Position numbers and translations under genes: made by a program
Notes under the pieces: model-generated
Databases searched by the model: none
What the model saw: only the letters and a program-made list of their open reading frames with translations
What the model was told of the DNA's origin: nothing
Shown here: piece after piece, positions 57,538-64,000 of the stretch
Numbering within the stretch: position 1 is the first letter of the stretch
How the letters are laid out: each line of letters begins with the position of its first letter
Origin: Staphylococcus carnosus
GTDB taxonomy: Bacteria > Bacillota > Bacilli > Staphylococcales > Staphylococcaceae
Direction: 5' to 3'
DNA: 64,000 nt
NCBI RefSeq assembly: GCF_900458435.1
Contig: NZ_UHCT01000001.1
Location: forward strand, 1,612,001-1,676,000

Positions 57538-58260
57538 TTATTTTGTAATTGTAGTACCGATTTTTTCGCCCTTAACAGCACGTTTAATATTTCCCTCTTC
57601 TGTAATAGAGAACACATTCAACGGAATATTGTTATCCATACAGAATGATGCTGCAGTAGAATCCATGATTTGAAGACCATCTTGAAGCATTTGGATATAT
57701 GTTAAGTGCTCATATTTTTCTGCGTTTTTATCAACTTTAGGGTCTGCTGAATAAACGCCATCTACATTATTTTTACCCATTAGAATTACGTCAGCTTCAA
57801 CTTCAGCAGCTCTTAGAGCAGCTGTTGTATCTGTTGAGAAGTAAGGGTTGCCGATACCAGCCGCGAAAATTACAACACGTTTTTTCTCTAAATGTCTGAT
57901 AGCACGACGTCTGATATATGGTTCTGCAACTTGTTTCATTTCGATTGAAGTTAAAACGCGAGTATCGCAATCTAATTGTTCTAAGCTGTCTTGAAGTGCA
58001 AGTGCATTCATAACTGTAGCTAACATTCCCATGTAGTCTGCAGTACCGCGATCCATTCCAAGGTCACTACCTGTTTTACCTCTCCAGATATTTCCGCCGC
58101 CAACAATTACAGCGATTTCACAATCTAACTCTACGACTTCAGCAATTTGTTTTGCAACACTTTTAATAATAATTGGATTAATACCAAACCCTTTTTCTCC
58201 AGCAAGGGCTTCTCCACTTAGTTTCAAGACAACGCGATTATATTTAGAAGTTTCAGCCAT
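57538..58260 (-). CDS. pyrH: Uridylate kinase
   Basis: Phosphorylates UMP to UDP; hexameric, regulated by GTP and UTP in other bacteria. I start it at ATG 58260 ([20 protein letters not shown]), after GAGAGGATAGGA; the longer frame from 58344 has no site and lies in a hairpin region. 240 residues with [17 protein letters not shown] near 54, and [12 protein letters not shown]. Between tsf and frr, the usual order. Confidence 0.97.
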   Translation of the reverse strand: MAETSKYNRVVLKLSGEALAGEKGFGINPIIIKSVAKQIAEVVELDCEIAVIVGGGNIWRGKTGSDLGMDRGTADYMGMLATVMNALALQDSLEQLDCDTRVLTSIEMKQVAEPYIRRRAIRHLEKKRVVIFAAGIGNPYFSTDTTAALRAAEVEADVILMGKNNVDGVYSADPKVDKNAEKYEHLTYIQMLQDGLQIMDSTAASFCMDNNIPLNVFSITEEGNIKRAVKGEKIGTTITK

Positions 58261-58303
58261 TTTCCTATCCTCTCTATCGTAAAAATATGTAAGTGATACA
58301 AGT

Positions 58304-58372
58304 AAAGAAGACACAAAAGGTATGTCTGATACAAATGTGTGCATTTATATAGAAATACAAGGTGTCTTCTTT
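58304..58372 (-). terminator. Long-looped inverted repeat between tsf and pyrH
   Basis: AAAGAAGACAC (58304-58314) and GTGTCTTCTTT (58362-58372) are perfect 11-base complements; the interior holds AAATG-TGTG-CATTT. It may terminate or attenuate transcription after tsf, though the U-run on the minus strand is short. Confidence 0.6.
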
Positions 58373-58394
58373 CTTGTTCAACAACTTAGTAAAA

Positions 58395-59276
58395 TTATTT
58401 CATTTGTCCTTTTACTTCATCAGCAAAGTTTTCTTCACGTTTTTCCATGCCTTCGCCTACTTCATAACGAACAAAGTCAGTTAATTTACCACCTTTAGAT
58501 TGTAAGAACTGTTCAACAGTTACATCTGGGTCTTTAACGAAGTTTTGGTCAACTGCGCAAATTTCTTGTAAATATTTGCGTAAACGGCCTTCAACCATTT
58601 TTTCAACGATTTTTTCTGGTTTACCTTCATTTAATGCTTGTTGTTTTAAAACTTCTTTTTCATGAGCAAGTTCTTCTTGGCTCACTTGGTCAGAAGAAAC
58701 ATATTTAGGGTTGATAGCAGCGATATGCATAGCAACATCTTTAGCTGCTTCTTCGTCAGTAGAACCTTCAACTACTGTTAATACACCGATACGTCCGCCC
58801 ATGTGCAAGTAAGCACCGAAAGAATCATTGTCGCCTTTAGTTCTGATTGCAAAACGACGCAAGCTTAATTTTTCTCCGATAGTTGAGATTGCTTCATTGA
58901 TACGTTCTTTAACAGTTTCACCTGTAGACATTTTAGTTTCCATTAAAGCATCAACAGATTCTGGTTTAGTTTCAAGAATATGTTTCGCAAGTTCTTTAAC
59001 TAATTCTTGGAAACCTTCGTTACGCGCAACAAAGTCAGTTTCAGCATTGATTTCAACGATAACTGCATCGTTTCCTTCAACTTCGACATGAGTCATACCT
59101 TCAGCTGCAATACGATCTGCTTTTTTAGCAGCTTTTGCAATACCTTTTTCACGTAGGTAGTCGATTGCTTTTTCGATGTCGCCATCAGTTGCTTCAAGCG
59201 CTTTTTTACAATCCATCATACCTGCGCCAGTTCTTTCGCGTAATTCTTTAACTAATTTAGCTGTAACTTGTGCCAT
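58395..59276 (-). CDS. tsf: Elongation factor Ts
   Basis: Nucleotide exchange factor for EF-Tu. 293 residues: N-terminal UBA-like helix bundle with [24 protein letters not shown], then the core subdomains ([39 protein letters not shown]) and [20 protein letters not shown]. Follows rpsB across a terminator hairpin at 59471-59498. Ribosome site GGAGG before ATG. Confidence 0.98.
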   Translation of the reverse strand: MAQVTAKLVKELRERTGAGMMDCKKALEATDGDIEKAIDYLREKGIAKAAKKADRIAAEGMTHVEVEGNDAVIVEINAETDFVARNEGFQELVKELAKHILETKPESVDALMETKMSTGETVKERINEAISTIGEKLSLRRFAIRTKGDNDSFGAYLHMGGRIGVLTVVEGSTDEEAAKDVAMHIAAINPKYVSSDQVSQEELAHEKEVLKQQALNEGKPEKIVEKMVEGRLRKYLQEICAVDQNFVKDPDVTVEQFLQSKGGKLTDFVRYEVGEGMEKREENFADEVKGQMK

Positions 59277-59470
59277 TCATTTTTCCTCCATTTATATAAC
59301 ATAATAATCATTTCAAATACAGTATATCAGTTCTTAATATGAATATAACTCTATTTGCCTTGCTTTAAACTTGCAATATCTGATTATTCATTTATTTTAT
59401 TACAACTTCATACACAAAGTAATATTTGTATTCTGAAGTTCATTTTTTATTAATATTCTTTTTAAAAAAA

Positions 59471-59498
59471 GGTGATAAGCTTTTAATATCTTATCACC
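59471..59498. terminator. Attenuator/terminator between rpsB and tsf
   Basis: GGTGATAAG (59471-59479) and CTTATCACC (59490-59498); minus strand followed by TTTTTTT. It would reduce tsf relative to rpsB. Confidence 0.88.
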
Positions 59499-59513
59499 CT
59501 TTTTGAATTATTC

Positions 59514-60296
59514 TTAGTTTGATTCAACAGAAGTTTCTTTAACTTCTTCTACTTCAACAACTTCATCTTCATTTAAGTCGATGTTTTGTTCAGCAGCTAC
59601 TTCTTCATTTGAAACACCTTGTTGACCTTCTAAGACTGCATCTGCCATTTTACCAGTTAATAATTTAACGGCACGGATTGCATCGTCGTTTGCAGGAATA
59701 ACGTAATCAATTTCATCTGGGTCGCAGTTAGTATCAACGATACCTACGATTGGGATGTGTAATTTACGTGCTTCAGCAATAGCGTTGCGCTCTTTACGAG
59801 GGTCAACTACGAATAATGCTTGAGGCATTGATTTCATATCACGAATACCGCCTAAGAATTTGATTAAACGGTCGTATTCTTTTTTGATTTCAACTACTTC
59901 TTTTTTAGGTAATACTTCGAATAAACCGTCTTCTTCCATTTTTTCAATTTCAGAAATACGTTTTACACGTTTTGAGATTGTTTTATAGTTAGTCAAGATT
60001 CCGCCTAACCATCTTTGGTTAACGTAGAATTGACCAGCACGTTCAGCTTCATTTTTAATAGATTCTTGTGCTTGTTTTTTAGTACCTACGAATAAGACTT
60101 TACCGCCGTCTTCAGATACTTGTTTAAGGAAGTTGTACGCTTCGTCAACTTTTTTCACTGTTTTTTGTAAGTCGATGATATAGATACCATTTCTTTCAGT
60201 GAAAATATATTTTTTCATTTTTGGGTTCCAACGGCGTGTTTGGTGACCGAAGTGAACACCTGCTTCTAGCAATTGTTTCATTGAAATTACTGCCAT
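59514..60296 (-). CDS. rpsB: 30S ribosomal protein S2
   Basis: 260 residues with [39 protein letters not shown] (in parts), [13 protein letters not shown] and the nucleotide-sugar-like fold around a coiled-coil insertion; acidic tail from about 238 ([17 protein letters not shown]). Ribosome site TTGGAGGATTTTAAT before ATG at 60296. It has a promoter at 60420-60448 and a leader of about 115 bases. Confidence 0.98.
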   Translation of the reverse strand: MAVISMKQLLEAGVHFGHQTRRWNPKMKKYIFTERNGIYIIDLQKTVKKVDEAYNFLKQVSEDGGKVLFVGTKKQAQESIKNEAERAGQFYVNQRWLGGILTNYKTISKRVKRISEIEKMEEDGLFEVLPKKEVVEIKKEYDRLIKFLGGIRDMKSMPQALFVVDPRKERNAIAEARKLHIPIVGIVDTNCDPDEIDYVIPANDDAIRAVKLLTGKMADAVLEGQQGVSNEEVAAEQNIDLNEDEVVEVEEVKETSVESN

Positions 60297-60448
60297 GATT
60301 AAAATCCTCCAATTTGGTTATTTTCCTCCACAAAAAGCTCGTATAAAAACGACGAAATAACATCGCACCCTTTATACTTTTGCTTTTCATGTGCGTTATC
60401 GGCTCTTTAGCCGTCATTAAATATAACATATTTCATTTTATAAAGCAA
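60297..60448 (-). promoter_or_regulatory. rpsB promoter and structured leader
   Basis: Minus strand: TTGCTT (60443-60448), 17-base spacer, TATATT (60420-60425). The leader then carries CGGCT-AAAG-AGCCG (near 60399-60412) and further short stems. S2 leaders can bind S2 for autoregulation in other bacteria; that use here is a guess. Confidence 0.65.
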
Positions 60449-60479
60449 TAATGAAAACTAAGTGTTACAATATAAATGA

Positions 60480-61253
60480 TTAGTTAGATTTTTCCAATTC
60501 ATCTAAGAATTGTTCTTTTTTAACTTTAATGAAAGTACCTTTCATACCTAGTGAACGAGATTCAATCACACCGGCACTTTCTAATTTACGTAATGCGTTT
60601 ACAATAACTGAACGTGTAATACCGACACGATCAGCAACTTTAGAAGCGATTAATAAACCTTCTTTACCGCCAAGTTCTTCGAAAATGTGCTCAATTGCTT
60701 CTCTTTCCGAATATGATAATGAATTGATAGCCATGTTGATTGCTGCTTTATCACGTGCTTCTTGTTCTACTTCGCTATGTTTTTCACGTAAAATTTCCAT
60801 ACCTAATACTGTTGCTGCATATTCACCTAACACTAAATCGTTATCAGTGAAGTCATCAGATACACGGCCTAATACAAGCGTACCTAATCTTTCACCGCCA
60901 CCCAATACTGGGAAAATTGTAGTTTTGCTGTCAATGAATGTGTCTCTGTTTTCAGGAGGGAAAACAGATAAGTCATCATCAATACCGATGTTTGAAACTG
61001 TTTGTTTAACATCCATTAATTTATCAGTGTATTCACTTGGAATATGACGATCTTCTAGCATTTGATTGATACGGTTGCTTTTTAACAATTCGTTTAAACT
61101 ATGGCCTAAAATTTTACCTCTGCGTGATACGATAAATACGTTTGTAACAGTAACCTCACTAATTTTGCGCGCAACATCTTTAAAGTCTACTGCAATACCT
61201 TTATGTTTTTGCAACAGTGTATTTAATTCTCTTGTTTTTGAAAGTAAACTCAT
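60480..61253 (-). CDS. codY: GTP-sensing global regulator CodY
   Basis: Represses nutrient-uptake, amino-acid and, in S. aureus, virulence genes when GTP and branched-chain amino acids are plentiful. 257 residues: N-terminal GAF ligand domain ([41 protein letters not shown]) and a C-terminal winged helix ([38 protein letters not shown]). Opp operons are common CodY targets elsewhere, but I found no clear AATTTTCWGAAAATT box before oppA. Last gene of xerC-hslV-hslU-codY. Confidence 0.98.
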   Translation of the reverse strand: MSLLSKTRELNTLLQKHKGIAVDFKDVARKISEVTVTNVFIVSRRGKILGHSLNELLKSNRINQMLEDRHIPSEYTDKLMDVKQTVSNIGIDDDLSVFPPENRDTFIDSKTTIFPVLGGGERLGTLVLGRVSDDFTDNDLVLGEYAATVLGMEILREKHSEVEQEARDKAAINMAINSLSYSEREAIEHIFEELGGKEGLLIASKVADRVGITRSVIVNALRKLESAGVIESRSLGMKGTFIKVKKEQFLDELEKSN

Positions 61254-61285
61254 TTTTCTTCTCCTTTTATATTTATAATTATAAG

Positions 61286-62692
61286 TTATAAGATAAATGC
61301 ACTTAAATCTTTATTAGTTGAAATAGATTTCAATTTATCATCTACATACTGAGCAGTAATATCAACCACTGCATTCGGCATGCCAGGTGCTTCATATGAT
61401 AGATCTTCAAGCATTTTTTCTAAAATCGTATGCAAGCGTCTTGCACCGATATTGTCTGTGTCTTGGTTAACTTGGTAAGCAATTTCAGCTAATCGTGTAA
61501 TTGCTTCATCTGTAAAGTTCACTGTGACTTCTTCAGTTTGCAATAACGCTTCGTATTGTTTAATCAATGATAATTTCGGTTCTTTAAGAATATTCACAAA
61601 ATCATCAACTGATAAACTATCTAATTCTACTCTGATTGGGAAACGTCCTTGCAACTCAGGAATTAAGTCACTCGGTTTTGACACATGGAAAGCACCTGCT
61701 CCGATAAACAGCATATGTTCAGTGTTGACACTGCCATATTTTGTTTGAACAACGCTTCCTTCAACAATTGGCAAGATATCTCTTTGAACACCTTGTCTTG
61801 AAACATCTTGTCCGCCACCTTGGTTGTTGCTTGCTACTTTATCTATTTCGTCTATAAAGATAATTCCCATTTGTTCAGCTAATTCTAATGCTTCTTGATT
61901 GGCTGTTTCGTGATCGATTAATTCATCAGCATATTCGTCAGCTAAGATTTTACGCGCTGTTTTAACAGGTACTTCACGTTCAACTTTTTTCTTAGGCATT
62001 AATTGATTCATCATATCTTGAACTTGCTGATTTTGGTTTGTACCAAGCATTCCCAAAGCTCCTGGGTCTTGTTCAACTTTGATACGTACTTTTTCTTCTT
62101 CCAATTGACCGTTCAGAAGCTGACTTCTAATTTCAGAACGTTTTGTTTTAATATCTTCAGTTGGTGGCTCTTCATCTTCTTCATCATTATTTCCGAAGTT
62201 AGGCATCATACCGCCAAAAATAGATTCAAACGGGTTACCTGCATTTTGATTTGCTTTCTTTTTCATACTCGGTACAAGTAATTTAACTAATTTATCATTA
62301 GCCTTTTTAACCGCTTCATCTTTCACTTTATCTTTTCTATCTTCTTTTACAAGTCTTACTGCAACGTCTACTAAATCACGAACCATACTTTCAACGTCTC
62401 TTCCAACATAACCCACTTCAGTGAATTTTGTTGCTTCCACCTTAATAAAAGGTGCACCGACAATCTTAGCCATTCTACGGGCAATTTCAGTTTTACCTAC
62501 ACCAGTAGGGCCGATCATTAATATATTCTTCGGAACAATTTCTTGTTTCATTTCTTCATCTAACTGACTGCGACGATATCTGTTTCTCAAAGCAATGGCT
62601 ACTTTTTTCTTTGCATCATTTTGTCCGACAATATACTCATTCAACTGAGATACAATGTCTTTAGGGGTAAGCTTGATTGCGCTAGCATCCAT
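61286..62692 (-). CDS. hslU: HslU (ClpY) unfoldase ATPase
   Basis: AAA+ partner of HslV. I start it at ATG 62692 ([20 protein letters not shown]), with GGAGG 11 bases upstream, matching the staphylococcal ClpY start; a 12-codon longer frame is poorly supported. 468 residues: Walker [15 protein letters not shown] near 58, the intermediate domain (about 110-240) with a Met/Asn/Asp-rich stretch, Walker B IIFIDEID, sensor 2 in [15 protein letters not shown], and the C-terminal LSAFIL that docks into HslV. Confidence 0.97.
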   Translation of the reverse strand: MDASAIKLTPKDIVSQLNEYIVGQNDAKKKVAIALRNRYRRSQLDEEMKQEIVPKNILMIGPTGVGKTEIARRMAKIVGAPFIKVEATKFTEVGYVGRDVESMVRDLVDVAVRLVKEDRKDKVKDEAVKKANDKLVKLLVPSMKKKANQNAGNPFESIFGGMMPNFGNNDEEDEEPPTEDIKTKRSEIRSQLLNGQLEEEKVRIKVEQDPGALGMLGTNQNQQVQDMMNQLMPKKKVEREVPVKTARKILADEYADELIDHETANQEALELAEQMGIIFIDEIDKVASNNQGGGQDVSRQGVQRDILPIVEGSVVQTKYGSVNTEHMLFIGAGAFHVSKPSDLIPELQGRFPIRVELDSLSVDDFVNILKEPKLSLIKQYEALLQTEEVTVNFTDEAITRLAEIAYQVNQDTDNIGARRLHTILEKMLEDLSYEAPGMPNAVVDITAQYVDDKLKSISTNKDLSAFIL

Positions 62693-62776
62693 CCGTCGAT
62701 CAACCTCCAATATTTCAAATTTACTCATTTCCGTTTCTCAGGAAAATTATGGTTGTTTATATTCCAAAAAGAATAC

Positions 62777-63316
62777 TTATAATTCTTCGACAATAATGTT
62801 GTCATTTGTGAAGACACAAATTTCTGAAGCAACTTTTAAACTTGCATATGCAATATCTTTTGCTGACATTTCTGTATGACGTTTTAATGCACGGCCAGCA
62901 CTTAAAGCGTAGTTGCCGCCAGAACCGATTGCAATTAAATCATCATCTGGTGAAATTACTTCACCTGTACCGCTGACAACAAGAATAGAGTTTTTATCCA
63001 TCACAATTAACATCGCTTCAAGCTGACGTAATTGTTTGTCACCTCTCCACTCTTGAGCAAGTTCTACTGCTGCACGTTCTAAATTACCGCTGAATTCTTG
63101 CAGCTTAGTTTCGAATTTTTCGAAAAGTGTAAAAGCATCTGCCACACTACCAGCAAATCCTGCTAACACTTTACCGTCATATAATCTGCGTACTTTACGT
63201 GCCGTCTGCTTCATAATTACTTGTTCGCCAAGTGTTACTTGACCATCGCCTGCCATTGCAGCATGGCCATTTTGTCTAATAGCAAATATTGTTGTCGCAT
63301 GAATAGAGTTATTCAT
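62777..63316 (-). CDS. hslV: HslV (ClpQ) peptidase
   Basis: Threonine peptidase of the two-tier ClpYQ protease. 179 residues. [24 protein letters not shown] shows the active Thr (T8 or T9) behind a seven-residue leader that should be removed on maturation, as in S. aureus; Bacillus CodW uses Ser instead. Also [28 protein letters not shown] and [14 protein letters not shown]. Three bases after the xerC stop, so coupled; about 85 bases before hslU. Confidence 0.96.
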   Translation of the reverse strand: MNNSIHATTIFAIRQNGHAAMAGDGQVTLGEQVIMKQTARKVRRLYDGKVLAGFAGSVADAFTLFEKFETKLQEFSGNLERAAVELAQEWRGDKQLRQLEAMLIVMDKNSILVVSGTGEVISPDDDLIAIGSGGNYALSAGRALKRHTEMSAKDIAYASLKVASEICVFTNDNIIVEEL

Positions 63317-63318
63317 TA

Positions 63319-64000
63319 TTATTTCTCCTTTTTAGCTCGAGGATGTGCATTTAAATAAACTTTACGCAATTGCTGGTTTGAAACATGCGTATATCGACCA
63401 GTGGTTGATAAATTGACGTGACCGAGAAGAGATTGGACTGTTCGCAAATCAGCGCCTTCATTCAGCATATGCGTTGCAAATGTATGACGCAGTTTATGCG
63501 GATGTATGTCTGTTACTCCTGCTGTCCGCTTCACTATGTCATTCAAAACATATCTCACACCGCGTTCAGTAATGGGACGACCATTTATATTAACTAATAA
63601 ATAATCATGCTTTACATTCTGAATTGGCGGAAACAGTTCTAGATATCGTTCAATACTCTCTCTGCACATATTTCCAAATGGTATAAATCGTTCCTTATTA
63701 CCTTTACCCAGCACTTTAACACCAGGTGAATTTAAATCTAGATCCTCTAACTTGATGTTCACTAATTCTGAAACCCGAATGCCAGTTCCGTACAACAATT
63801 CTAAAATCACACGGTCACGCAAACCTTTATGACCGTCTGCTTCTACAGTTTCAAATAAAGCGCTCATTTCTTCTTCATAGAAAAAATGAGGCAGATATTG
63901 TTCTTTCTTGGGGTGTACAAGTTGAACAAAAGGGTTAACAACCGTATCATCTTGTGTCATCCAAAACTCATAGAAAGAACGTAACGTAGAAATTTTACGG
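63319..64000 (-). CDS. xerC: Tyrosine recombinase XerC (C-terminal part; cut by window edge)
   Basis: Resolves chromosome dimers at dif, working with XerD and FtsK. The frame is open through the right edge: before the ATG at 63960 it reads [13 protein letters not shown] in frame, the usual end of the N-terminal core-binding domain, so the gene continues outside. Catalytic residues are visible: Arg in [11 protein letters not shown], Lys in [11 protein letters not shown], HxLRH in [14 protein letters not shown], His in LLGHVNLST and the nucleophile Tyr in TGRYTHV. First of the xerC-hslV-hslU-codY operon. Confidence 0.96.
   Translation of the reverse strand, partial: RKISTLRSFYEFWMTQDDTVVNPFVQLVHPKKEQYLPHFFYEEEMSALFETVEADGHKGLRDRVILELLYGTGIRVSELVNIKLEDLDLNSPGVKVLGKGNKERFIPFGNMCRESIERYLELFPPIQNVKHDYLLVNINGRPITERGVRYVLNDIVKRTAGVTDIHPHKLRHTFATHMLNEGADLRTVQSLLGHVNLSTTGRYTHVSNQQLRKVYLNAHPRAKKEK

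Overview
The window is 64 kb of AT-rich (roughly 35% GC by eye) chromosome from a Staphylococcus. The evidence is the gene order xerC-hslV-hslU-codY-rpsB-tsf-pyrH-frr-uppS-cdsA-rseP-proS-polC-rimP-nusA-ylxR-ylxQ-infB // rbfA-truB-ribF-rpsO-pnp-rnjB-ftsK-(ymf cluster)-pgsA-cinA-recA-rny-ymdB-korAB-miaB-ricA-mutS, together with protein sequences that are staphylococcal throughout. It is not S. aureus: several accessory genes interrupt the shared backbone. A coagulase-negative species such as the S. carnosus/simulans group is my guess, not something I can prove. Almost everything lies on the minus strand, so the window reads from xerC (cut by the right edge) down to mutS (cut by the left edge).

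From right to left the backbone holds: chromosome dimer resolution (xerC), the HslUV protease and the CodY nutrient regulator; ribosomal protein S2 and EF-Ts; UMP kinase and ribosome recycling; isoprenoid and phospholipid precursor enzymes (uppS, cdsA) with the RseP intramembrane protease; prolyl-tRNA synthetase and the replicative polymerase PolC; the nusA-infB transcription/translation operon; ribosome maturation and RNA turnover (rbfA, truB, rpsO, pnp, rnjB, and further left rny); FtsK/SpoIIIE; a ymf-type cluster with a catalytic/non-catalytic M16 peptidase pair; pgsA, cinA, recA with an SOS box; then ymdB, the KorAB 2-oxoacid:ferredoxin oxidoreductase, miaB, ricA and mutS.

Four accessory insertions break this order. 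(1) 1916-3420: a secreted glycerophosphodiesterase (glpQ) and a thiamine-type ECF substrate component (thiW) between ricA and mutS. (2) 5511-12239: an Opp-type peptide ABC operon carrying two lesions (an in-frame TGA in oppA and an A8 frameshift in oppD), a thiamine-binding DUF77 protein, and a single ORF that looks like a YefM antitoxin fused to a YoeB toxin. (3) 16236-18458: a small staphylococcal-type protein and a divergent LysR regulator/YeiH transporter pair with a 20-bp perfect palindrome between them. (4) 38880-42435: between infB and rbfA, an MFS permease whose gene carries four tandem copies of a 7-bp unit, a cytoplasmic glycerophosphodiesterase, a VOC-family protein, and a secreted staphylococcal superantigen-like protein.

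The most unusual items are the YefM-YoeB-like fusion, the 7-bp repeat in the permease gene, the superantigen-like gene in a non-aureus housekeeping region, and the damaged Opp operon. No tRNA, rRNA, CRISPR array or insertion sequence was seen.
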